64,000 nt of DNA from Polyangiaceae bacterium (GTDB taxonomy: Bacteria; Myxococcota_A; Polyangia; Polyangiales; Polyangiaceae), in NCBI GenBank assembly GCA_947475525.1, contig CANJMI010000005.1:62001-126000 (forward strand), read 5' to 3'. Made by a program: the position numbers and the translations under genes. Shown here one piece after another: positions 23,137-31,171 of this stretch (the stretch's first letter is position 1; every line of letters starts with the position of its first letter). The notes under the pieces were generated by a model. It had not been told where the DNA came from and made no database searches. It was given only the letters and a program-made list of their open reading frames with translations.

Positions 23137-24231
23137 CTAGTTGAAAAGATCTTTCAGCTTGTCCAAAAAAGTCCGTTGCTGCGGTTGAACAGCCTCACCA
23201 AGTTCTCGGGCCAGTTCCTCGACCAGCGTCTTTTGCCGTTCCGTCAAATTCGTCGGGATCTCCACCTGGATCTCGACGAGCTGGTCTCCACGGCCGCCCA
23301 TGACGCGCTTCGGGATCCCCTTGCCGCGGACGCGCAAGGTCGTCCCTGGCTGTGTTCCTTGAGGAACGCGAAGGGTGCCCTTGCCGTCGAGAGTCGGAAT
23401 TTCGACCTCGTCACCTAGGACCGCCTGAGCAAACGTGATCGGCAAACCGCAGAGAACATTGTCGCCAGCGCGCCGAAAGAACTCGTGCGGTTTCACGGTC
23501 ACGAGCAGGTCGAGATCTCCGACGCGCCGATTCTTCATCGTGTTGCCTTTGCCTTCGATGCGGCGGGTCGATGCAGGCTCGATGCCGGGCGGAATGTCGA
23601 CCTCGAGGTTGCCTCGCTTCGAGCGGAGGCCCACCCCACTGCAGCCGCGGCAAGGATCCGAAACAATGCGGCCCGAGCCGCTGCATCGGCTGCATGGGCG
23701 CTCGACCGTGATCGGGAAAACACCTTGCTGAAAACGAACTTTTCCTCGACCGCCACACGCCGAGCACGAAGCCAGCGCGCTGCCTGGGACCCCGCCCGAG
23801 CCGCTGCAGTCATCGCAGGAAACCACGCGATCGTAGGCGATGGTCTTCGTGCACCCGAAGGCCGCTTCCTCGAACGTGACCTGAATCTCGACCTGCAGAC
23901 CGCCGCGGTCGCCGACGCGTATGCCGAGCGCGTCCAGCAAATCACCGAAAATGCCGTCGATGTTGAGGTCACCTAAATCGATCGGCATCCCCGGGAACGG
24001 GCTACCGGAGCCACCCAACCCCGCGGCCCCAAATCGGTCGTACACCGCGCGTTTCTTCGGATCGCTGAGGATTTGGTACGCCGCGTTGATCTCTTTGAAG
24101 CGCTGAATCGCGAGCTCATCCCCGGGATTGCGATCGGGATGGTGCTCCTTGCCTAGCTTGCGGAACGCACCCTTGATGTCGACCTCCGACGCGCCACGCG
24201 CAACGCCGAGAATTTCGTAAGGGTCCTTCAT
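23137..24231 (-). CDS. dnaJ: Chaperone protein DnaJ
   Basis: The 364-residue protein starts with the J domain 'MKDPYEILGVARGASEVDIK' and HPD in 'KEHHPDRNPGD'. A Gly/Phe-rich region (GGSGSPFPG) and the four-zinc-finger cysteine block (CDDCSGSG, CSACGGRG, CSRCSGSG, CRGCSGVG) follow, then the substrate domain. It stimulates DnaK ATPase. Start at ATG 24231 overlaps the stop of the acyl-CoA ligase gene by four bases (ATGA). No dnaK or grpE lies nearby. An in-frame upstream start (24396) adds unrelated residues. Confidence 0.95.
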   Translation of the reverse strand: MKDPYEILGVARGASEVDIKGAFRKLGKEHHPDRNPGDELAIQRFKEINAAYQILSDPKKRAVYDRFGAAGLGGSGSPFPGMPIDLGDLNIDGIFGDLLDALGIRVGDRGGLQVEIQVTFEEAAFGCTKTIAYDRVVSCDDCSGSGGVPGSALASCSACGGRGKVRFQQGVFPITVERPCSRCSGSGRIVSDPCRGCSGVGLRSKRGNLEVDIPPGIEPASTRRIEGKGNTMKNRRVGDLDLLVTVKPHEFFRRAGDNVLCGLPITFAQAVLGDEVEIPTLDGKGTLRVPQGTQPGTTLRVRGKGIPKRVMGGRGDQLVEIQVEIPTNLTERQKTLVEELARELGEAVQPQQRTFLDKLKDLFN

Positions 24232-25958
24232 GGCGAGCGGCCCTCCGACGCGGAGTCCGCAACCGACCCTCGATGGGACCCGTCGGCCAGCTCCCGTAAC
24301 TCGCGCTTCAGAATCTTTCCGGTCGGATTCCGCGGCAGGACATCGAGCACCGTCACGCCACGGGGGCGCTTTGGCCCCGAGAGCCGCGTCCGGCAAAACT
24401 CGAGCAAAGCCCGCTCGTCTATCGTCTCACCGACACGTGGCTCTACGAACGCGTGCACGCGCTCACCCCATTCGGGATCGGGGAGACCCACCACGGCCAC
24501 GTCCCCAACGGACGGGAACTCGGCCATCACCGCCTCGACCTCCCGGGGGTACACGTTCACTCCCCCGGAGATGATCATGTCCCGCTTGCGCCCTTCGATG
24601 AAGAGATACCCGCGAGCGTCTTTTCGCGCGAGATCACCGACGGAGAAATAGCCTTCACGCATCGCCTCATTCGTCGCACCGCGGTTGGCGTAGTAACCCG
24701 TCACGAGGTTGCCGCTCTTCACGTAGAGCTCGCCCGCCTCGCCTTCCGCCACGGGACGACCGGCGTCATCGAGCAGACGTACGTCATTGCCTGGGATGAC
24801 GCGGCCTATCGTCCCTGGCGCAACGCGCAGGTCGTGGGGCTTCGCGAGCGTGACGAACCCGGTCTCGGTCGCCCCATAAAAGTTGAAGAGCTTGTCGCCG
24901 TAGGCCTCCATGATCCGCGACGCTAGAACGCCGGAGAGTGGAGCACCGCCGGTGAACATGGCGACAAGGCTCGAAGTATCGGTCGCGCGAACGGCCTCCA
25001 CGCCGAGCTCGAGCGTACGAAAAAGCTGGGTAGGGACGACGGCCGTGTGGTGAATTCGGTAGCGTTCGAGGGCGGCAAGGAAGGACGCAGGCTCGAAGTC
25101 GAGCAGCACCACGGTGTTGCCGAGAAGCAACGAAATCCCTACAAATGCGAACGCCGTCGCGTGGTAGAGCGGACACACCGCGAGATGGCGCTGGCCGATC
25201 CGAAAGGGGGTCTCGGCGAGAAATCCAAGGATCTGCAGGGTGGAATGGCGGTCGAATTTTCGAACCGCGCCTTTCGGCTTGCCCGTCGTCCCTGACGTGT
25301 AGATGACGAACGAAGCATCTTCGCTCGCCGCCTCGTCGACGACCACCCGATCGCTTACGCCGCTGAGGAGCTCCTCGTAACTCGGAAACTCGGACGCGTG
25401 CACACCGACACGGACGACGCGGCCGGAGACAGCATGCCGTGATGCGGCGAGGGCTTCACGAACCACGTCCGCACGTCCGGCCGTAAAAAAGACGGCGCGC
25501 GCCTGAGAGTTTTCAAACAAATAGGCGAGCTCCGGCGCGGTCGAGCGCCAGGAAACGCTCACCGCAGAGCCGCCGAGGCGACCTATCGCCAGCTGAAGGA
25601 ACATGAACTCGGCGCTGTTCTCGAGCATCACGAGCACCGGATCACCGGGACGGACGCCTAACCGCTCGAGCATTCGAACGGAGCGATCGACCGTGATATC
25701 GAACTCGGCAAACGAGAAGCTTCGGCCCGTTTGAGCATCGATGAGGGCCGTGCGATGCGGTGAGTTCGCCGCATGAAAACGCACCGTCATCGACGGGGTC
25801 ATGCGTCCCCGACCGCGCAGCAGAGCCGCGATGCCCGCGAGATTGAGCTCGTCGAGGATCCCCGTCTGTGTGAGAAAACGGCGACCCTTCACGGCGCGGA
25901 GCAGCTCGTCACGACCGAAGTCGCGTCCAGCCTTCCACACGCGAGACGGGTCGAGCAT
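24228..25958 (-). CDS. AMP-binding acyl-CoA ligase (FadD/long-chain type)
   Basis: The 576-residue enzyme has the ANL motifs 'VIYTSGTTGKPKGAV', 'YHATAFAFVG', 'NFYGATETG', 'GYFSVGDLARKD' and the hinge 'IEGRKRDMIISGGVNVYPRE', with the adenylation Lys in 'RNPTGKILKR'. It activates a carboxylic acid as an acyl-CoA; a long-chain fatty acid is the best guess. I chose ATG 25958 because an AAGG ribosome-binding site lies 8 bp before it; GTG 25967 is an alternative. It is upstream of and coupled to dnaJ, an unusual operon partner, in the order ligase-dnaJ-ppsR. Confidence 0.88.
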   Translation of the reverse strand: MLDPSRVWKAGRDFGRDELLRAVKGRRFLTQTGILDELNLAGIAALLRGRGRMTPSMTVRFHAANSPHRTALIDAQTGRSFSFAEFDITVDRSVRMLERLGVRPGDPVLVMLENSAEFMFLQLAIGRLGGSAVSVSWRSTAPELAYLFENSQARAVFFTAGRADVVREALAASRHAVSGRVVRVGVHASEFPSYEELLSGVSDRVVVDEAASEDASFVIYTSGTTGKPKGAVRKFDRHSTLQILGFLAETPFRIGQRHLAVCPLYHATAFAFVGISLLLGNTVVLLDFEPASFLAALERYRIHHTAVVPTQLFRTLELGVEAVRATDTSSLVAMFTGGAPLSGVLASRIMEAYGDKLFNFYGATETGFVTLAKPHDLRVAPGTIGRVIPGNDVRLLDDAGRPVAEGEAGELYVKSGNLVTGYYANRGATNEAMREGYFSVGDLARKDARGYLFIEGRKRDMIISGGVNVYPREVEAVMAEFPSVGDVAVVGLPDPEWGERVHAFVEPRVGETIDERALLEFCRTRLSGPKRPRGVTVLDVLPRNPTGKILKRELRELADGSHRGSVADSASEGRSP

Positions 25959-26036
25959 CGGCGGCACCTTAACCCCGAAATGCCGAAGGAGATGCCGGTA
26001 AATACCGCGTCATCGAGGTCGTGCTACTGTGACGCC

Positions 26037-28280
26037 GTGCGTCGTTCGAGCCTCGCCCCGATCCGCCGCTTCGTCTCCACCCGAGTCCTCGCGGGCGCGC
26101 TCTTTATTGGGGCAACGGGCTGTCATGACGGAGCCGTTGCCGCCCACCCATCGAACGGCGGCGACGTGGCCACCGTCTCTCCGAATACCCTCGAGGACGG
26201 GCGATTTGCGAGCGCGGCCCACGAGCTGCTTCGCGATGGCAAAGCCACGCCCGAACGCGCGGCGCGGCTTTCATCGGTGGTGCGAAAACAACTCGAACAC
26301 GCTGGAGCTTTGTTCACGCGCGGGCAGGACGTCCGCGGTGCAAATGGGGTCCTCGGAGCGTTCTTCCTTCTGCGTAGCGGCGAAGCGCGCGGGGCACTCG
26401 TCGACGCGAAGAGCCTACCCGCGCTCGACGGAGCGATCCGCCGCTTCAGCGCCCGCGGCGAGGAGGGCCGAACGCTCGCGCTCCTGGGTCTAAAACGTGG
26501 GCTCGTCTCGCCCGGAAGTCCGGAAGGACGAGAGCTCAACGCGCACGTGGAGGCGCTGCGAACTTGGACGCAAGAGACGCGGACCGGCGGTCCAATGCAG
26601 CTCTTGAACGCGGAGCAAAAACAAGCGGTCTCGAGGGCCCTCTTCGAACCCACCGACGACAACGTGACGACCGCAGCTCGTGCGGTCTCGAAGTGGATCG
26701 AGCGAGCCGTCGAGATCAACGTCGCGTTTCAGGAAACACGGCAGATGCCCGAACGCGACGAGGCCATCGAGGCCTTCCGCGCCCTTCAATGCGGGGCTTA
26801 CGTGATGGCGGCGCTGTATTTGAGGCAGGGTCGCGCGGCCGAATCGCTCGCCGCGGTCGAGGCCTCTTCGGCGAGCCGAATCACGCGGCCAAGCTTCTTC
26901 TCGAAGCTGCGGGCAGCCGCCTCGGAAGGACGAGCCGACGATTGGCGGATGCTCGCCCGCGAGCTAGGTCAAGTCGGCTCCGACACGGAAGCGGAAGAGG
27001 GTCCACTCGATCCAGAAGTGCTCGATGCGGCACTGTTCGGCGTCGCACTCGAAGCGTACCGACTCGACCGAACGAGCCTCGCCATCGCGCACCTCTTGGC
27101 CAATCAACTGGTCGAACACGAGATGCCCGAAGTGGCCCCGCTCGTCCTCGCCGACGCGCTCGGCACCGAACCGACCGCCGCATCCCTAAGTGGCGCCCTC
27201 GAGCTCGTCGCCGAGGCGCTCGGGACGGACGTGAACGAAGGGTCCGTCGAATCGGCACGTCGGGTCTTCGCAGCCTCCGCACCGCTGTTCGCGCTCGCGG
27301 ACTCGCCGCGCTACGAGGGGCAACTCCGCACGACCGCGGCGGAGCTTCGACAGCGAATGGGCGGACTTGAGCTGCGGGCCGACAACGCGGGTGCCGCGCG
27401 GAAGCTCATGGTCGAGGCCCTGCGAGCCGAGCCCACTGCATGGGGCATGACCTCGCTCGCGACACTGGAGCGGCAGCTCGGCGATCCCCGCGCGGCGCTC
27501 GAATCCGCCGAGCGCGCGTTCCATCTCGTGCCGAAGGACGAACCGGATCTCGACGCCGCGAACGCGCGGTATTTGTCATTCGAACTTCTCCGCGACGCTC
27601 ACTCCGAAGATGCGGCACGGCAGGCGCTCGATGACGCGCTGCGAGTCGTGCTCGCGCTTCGAGCTTCGGCGGGAGCGAGCGAACTTGCGGCGCGAGCCGA
27701 GACGTTGCTCGCTCGAATTTTCGACGGCTATGGCGAGCACGAGCGAGGCGCTCGAGCGATGGAACGTGCGCTGGACCTTGCGGATCACCACCGCAGCGTC
27801 CTGCCACAGACGATGCTGGCGGCGATTGCCCGCGCCCTTACGGCACGCGACTTATCGAGCGCGCGGGTGGCACTCGGATTGGGCATCAAGGCGGACACCG
27901 ACCGCGACTCACTCGTCTACGGAGCGTTGTGGGTCAGCGCACTCGAACGCTTGGTTGGCGAAGCCTCCGATGGCAAGGTCGACCGCGTGCTCGCGGACGC
28001 AGTCAACGGTGACGGCTGGACTGCGCGGCTCGCTCGGTGGGCGGGAGGATCGCTCTCCGACGTCGAGCTCGAGAAAGCTGCCCGCAGCCACGCTGATCGC
28101 GTCGAGGTTGCTTTTTACCTGGCACTCCGCGCTCGCGCCGCAAACGCCGCCGACAGTGAGGCGCGCTTGAAGAAGCTCTCCGAGAATCCGCTAGTCGACC
28201 TCTTCGAAGTCCGACTCGCCCGCGATCTCCGCGCGCCGCAACTCCACCTCGCGTTACCAAAAGGCCTCAAGCTTCCTTAG
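26037..28280 (+). CDS. TPR-like lipoprotein, unknown function
   Basis: GTG 26037 gives a signal peptide with a lipobox (LAGALFIGATGC, Cys at residue 29), so the product is probably outer-membrane- or periplasm-anchored. The mature part of about 718 residues consists of Ala/Leu/Glu-rich helical repeats typical of TPR or related solenoids ('LATLERQLGDPRAALESAERAFH'). No catalytic motif is seen. The gene is divergent from the acyl-CoA ligase; the 78 bp between them would hold both promoters. Confidence 0.7.
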   Translation: MRRSSLAPIRRFVSTRVLAGALFIGATGCHDGAVAAHPSNGGDVATVSPNTLEDGRFASAAHELLRDGKATPERAARLSSVVRKQLEHAGALFTRGQDVRGANGVLGAFFLLRSGEARGALVDAKSLPALDGAIRRFSARGEEGRTLALLGLKRGLVSPGSPEGRELNAHVEALRTWTQETRTGGPMQLLNAEQKQAVSRALFEPTDDNVTTAARAVSKWIERAVEINVAFQETRQMPERDEAIEAFRALQCGAYVMAALYLRQGRAAESLAAVEASSASRITRPSFFSKLRAAASEGRADDWRMLARELGQVGSDTEAEEGPLDPEVLDAALFGVALEAYRLDRTSLAIAHLLANQLVEHEMPEVAPLVLADALGTEPTAASLSGALELVAEALGTDVNEGSVESARRVFAASAPLFALADSPRYEGQLRTTAAELRQRMGGLELRADNAGAARKLMVEALRAEPTAWGMTSLATLERQLGDPRAALESAERAFHLVPKDEPDLDAANARYLSFELLRDAHSEDAARQALDDALRVVLALRASAGASELAARAETLLARIFDGYGEHERGARAMERALDLADHHRSVLPQTMLAAIARALTARDLSSARVALGLGIKADTDRDSLVYGALWVSALERLVGEASDGKVDRVLADAVNGDGWTARLARWAGGSLSDVELEKAARSHADRVEVAFYLALRARAANAADSEARLKKLSENPLVDLFEVRLARDLRAPQLHLALPKGLKLP

Positions 28281-28342
28281 CGCCGCCTCCAATCGCCAAC
28301 GCGAAGCGGTCCGCGGTTCACGCCGCAAGAAGCGCGACGGGT

Positions 28343-28822
28343 TCAGTCGACATCGAGCGTCGCAATCGATCGGCCGACAGCCTCGCCTTCGCGGGCGAAC
28401 AGCTCGTGGTCACCGCCGGCCTCGACGGTAATCACCGCGGAGCTCGTGACAAAGACCGTCACCCAGTACGTATGCTCGCGTTGTTCGCGCTCGATCGCGT
28501 AGCGAACCTGCTTACCCTTCACGCCTTTGGAGACGACATCGTGCGCCTCGTAGGCACGGTAGCCATCGCGTCGGAGCTTCGCGTCGATCGCGCCGGACCA
28601 AAAGCCAAGGTCGCCTTCAGGCTCGTTCTTCTCACGGCGCACGGTGAGCACGACGCCCTGGGGGCTGACCGCGCGGTAGCTGTAATCCTCACCGGGCTCG
28701 AGGACCGCGAAGCCGGGCGGCGGAGCGATGCGGATGGGATGACACCCGGTGATGCCAACGCATCCAAGCAAGGCAAAACCGAGAACGCGAAGCGACGACG
28801 AGCGAGATAAAATCGGGAACAT
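28343..28822 (-). CDS. Small lipoprotein, unknown function
   Basis: The 159-residue protein has a lipoprotein signal (SLRVLGFALLGCVGITGC). The rest is mixed beta/alpha with 'FAVLEPGEDYSYRAVSPQGVVLTV' and 'HTYWVTVFVTSSAVITVEA', suggesting a serine-type sensor or a PilP-like small domain, but no family is recognised. It is 18 bp downstream of the DUF4349 gene in the same orientation and convergent with the TPR lipoprotein. Confidence 0.65.
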   Translation of the reverse strand: MFPILSRSSSLRVLGFALLGCVGITGCHPIRIAPPPGFAVLEPGEDYSYRAVSPQGVVLTVRREKNEPEGDLGFWSGAIDAKLRRDGYRAYEAHDVVSKGVKGKQVRYAIEREQREHTYWVTVFVTSSAVITVEAGGDHELFAREGEAVGRSIATLDVD

Positions 28823-28840
28823 GGGGCACCTCGGAACAAA

Positions 28841-29710
28841 TCAGCGAGAGAGCTCGAGCAAGCGGTCGACGCCCAGCGAGGACAGCCAAGGGATCGGCAG
28901 CGGGGTCGTGCGCGCGGGCGGCGGCGCGAGGATCGTCAGCGCTGTCGCGGTCTTCGCGGCCAGCGAAATGGTGATGGTCGAGAGCGCGGCGTGTGACTGC
29001 AGATACCGAATGCGACCTTCGATGCGGTCGATCTCTCCGGTCACCCGACTAAGCTGCTCTTCTACTTCGAGGACGTCCTTGATGTTCGCAGCTTTCTGAA
29101 GAAGTTCTTCGAGGCGCTTGCGAGTCGCGACCAAGCTTTTTAACCGAACATCGAGGTCGTGGAACTCCTCGGTGACATCCTGGGCTTCGACAAGTCGGCT
29201 CTGCACGGTGCCGAGTTTCTCGAGCGCGCGCATGGCCTCGCGGAAGCGAATCGACGGGACGCGCAAGGTGACGGTTCGGTCATCGTGGCGGCCCACGAAT
29301 CCGCCAAGGCTCGTCGCGAGCTCGATCGTCGCGTCGATGGTTGTCGCGAACGTGACCGGATCGACGAGCAACGCGAGCGCCCCCGCGTAGATGATGATCG
29401 GCGCCGCGGTCGCTTCATCACTCGAGGTCGCCTTGTCATTGGCGATCCCCTTCGCATTGCGGGCGACAGCGCCTCCCGCAGCCTGAGCGCCAGCCGAAGC
29501 CGGGGCCGGGGCCGTGGGCGCGGCGCTTCCAAACCTGCCCAAACCGGGCATCATGGGCGCCTCACTTGGGGCCGGGGAATCCTCGGAGGAGCCGCTTGCT
29601 TGAGACGGGCTCTGCTCAGGCGACGCCGCCGCACGTGACGCGGCAGAACAACCCACCGCGAACGGTGTGCAAGTCGAGAGGAGGACAGCGAAGAGCGCGC
29701 GGCGAAGCAT
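28841..29710 (-). CDS. DUF4349-type lipoprotein with coiled coil
   Basis: The 289-residue protein has a lipobox near residue 21 ('LLSTCTPFAVGC'), a Ser/Pro/Ala-rich linker, and the DUF4349 domain: 'LALLVDPVTFATTIDATIELATSLGGFVG', 'VTLRVPSIRFREAMRALEKLG' and 'DLDVRLKSLVATRKRLEELL'. The coiled coil ('LEVEEQLSRVTGEIDRIEGRI') is typical. Unlike most family members the C-terminus shows no clear transmembrane anchor. Its role in the envelope is unknown. Confidence 0.8.
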   Translation of the reverse strand: MLRRALFAVLLSTCTPFAVGCSAASRAAASPEQSPSQASGSSEDSPAPSEAPMMPGLGRFGSAAPTAPAPASAGAQAAGGAVARNAKGIANDKATSSDEATAAPIIIYAGALALLVDPVTFATTIDATIELATSLGGFVGRHDDRTVTLRVPSIRFREAMRALEKLGTVQSRLVEAQDVTEEFHDLDVRLKSLVATRKRLEELLQKAANIKDVLEVEEQLSRVTGEIDRIEGRIRYLQSHAALSTITISLAAKTATALTILAPPPARTTPLPIPWLSSLGVDRLLELSR

Positions 29711-29770
29711 GATGGTTGCAACGCTACACCGAGTCGGCGCCTTACAGCAGCGTCTCGACCGGGTCCCGCA

Positions 29771-31171
29771 TCACGATGGAGGCCCTTTCGGTCCGTTGGC
29801 GGTCCCGCCTCCGACGAGCTTGCCGCCGCCGTAGGGTGCGACTCGCGGCAGCTTGGCCCACGACGCCTCGAAGAGCTCCTTCATCGCGGCGAGGTCGGCC
29901 GCATGCTTCTTGTCGCGCGCGAGATTCTTCTTTTCGCCGGGGTCACGTACGAGGTCGTACAGGCTCAGACGCTGGCCTTCACCATCGACGATGAGCTTGA
30001 AGTTGCCTTTGACCAGCGCGCGCGTTGGAGGGTTGTTGCTGTCGGCGGGGAGGTCGGTGAGGATGGGCTCACGGTCACCCGGTGGCTCGAGACCGAAAAG
30101 CTCGGGAACCAGCGATTTACCTACGAATCCGGACGGAACAGGCAGCCCCATGAGGTCGACTATCGTCGGCGCGAGGTCGATGTCCGAGCGGCGCGCTTCG
30201 ATGGTCTTCGGCGCAATTCCCGGCGCCCGAATGAAGAGCGGCACGCGCGTCAGCACCTCCCAGAGCGCGAAGGCATGGCGGTACATCTTGTGCTCGCCGA
30301 AAGCCTCACCGTGGTCGGCGCTGACGATGACGGCCGTGCGGCTCCACCACGCCTGCGTGCGTGCGTACGCGAGCAGCCTCTCGATCTGGAGGTCGGTGTA
30401 GAAGACCTCGGAGTCGTAGTGATCGCGGGTGTCACGACCGAACTTCGGTGACTCGGCGTGCGTCCGATATTGGTCGTGGGGATCCATGTAATGGAGCCAC
30501 ATGAAGAACGGCCCACCGGTGTTGGCTGGAGCGCCGAGCATCTCGATGGCGAGGTCGGTCATCTTGTCGCCGGTGACCGACTCGTCGGTCGAATTGTTGA
30601 CCTTGATTCCGGGCACGAGGCGCCAAACATCGAAGCCTTGATTCAGGTTCTTTCCGTGATCGAAGTAGAAGTGCGCGTGACCAGCCAGGGTCCGCACGCC
30701 GTTCGCCTTCAATAGCTCGGGGAAAAATTCGTTCGCGAGCGAGTACTCGGCGAAGAACGACCAGTTCCGATAAAGCTGCGACGGGTACCGACCCGACAAG
30801 AGTGCACCGACGCTCTTCGCCGTGTAACTCGATACCGAATAGGCCCGCGGATAGATCGCCCCTTCGCGGGCGAGCTTCGTCAGGTTCGGGGCAATCTCGC
30901 GCGGATACCCCTGCCACGGCATGTCGGCGCGCAGGCTGTCGACCGTGAGCAGCAGCACGTTCATTGGGCCGGGGCGCGCGGGCGGCACCTCGCGGGACGG
31001 GGCCTCGGCACTCGAAGTCTCCTCAGCGGAGGCGCTACTCGTCGCCGCCGCGGAATCCTCCGACGGCGGCGGAGTCCCCTTCCCCCCGGAACGGCAGCCC
31101 GCGAAGAAGGAGCACGCGAGCGCCACCGCGCCCGCCGTCTGCCAAGTGATCACCCCGTGCCTCAGCCGCAT
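29771..31171 (-). CDS. Sulfatase-fold hydrolase lacking the CxPxR signature
   Basis: The 466-residue lipoprotein-like protein (Cys at 26 in 'SFFAGC') belongs to the alkaline phosphatase/sulfatase fold: 'NVLLLTVDSLRAD' with D78, 'VIVSADHGEAFGEH' and 'SDIDLAPTIVDLMGLP'. At the active-site position 'SSYTAKSVGALLSGRYPS' there is no Cys or C-x-P-x-R; the alignment from 'LLSG' puts Thr117 at the nucleophile place. So FGly chemistry is not possible and a phosphotransferase or LtaS-like enzyme is likelier. The gene's ATG shares one base with the stop of the preceding gene (TGATG), so the two are coupled. Confidence 0.8.
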   Translation of the reverse strand: MRLRHGVITWQTAGAVALACSFFAGCRSGGKGTPPPSEDSAAATSSASAEETSSAEAPSREVPPARPGPMNVLLLTVDSLRADMPWQGYPREIAPNLTKLAREGAIYPRAYSVSSYTAKSVGALLSGRYPSQLYRNWSFFAEYSLANEFFPELLKANGVRTLAGHAHFYFDHGKNLNQGFDVWRLVPGIKVNNSTDESVTGDKMTDLAIEMLGAPANTGGPFFMWLHYMDPHDQYRTHAESPKFGRDTRDHYDSEVFYTDLQIERLLAYARTQAWWSRTAVIVSADHGEAFGEHKMYRHAFALWEVLTRVPLFIRAPGIAPKTIEARRSDIDLAPTIVDLMGLPVPSGFVGKSLVPELFGLEPPGDREPILTDLPADSNNPPTRALVKGNFKLIVDGEGQRLSLYDLVRDPGEKKNLARDKKHAADLAAMKELFEASWAKLPRVAPYGGGKLVGGGTANGPKGPPS

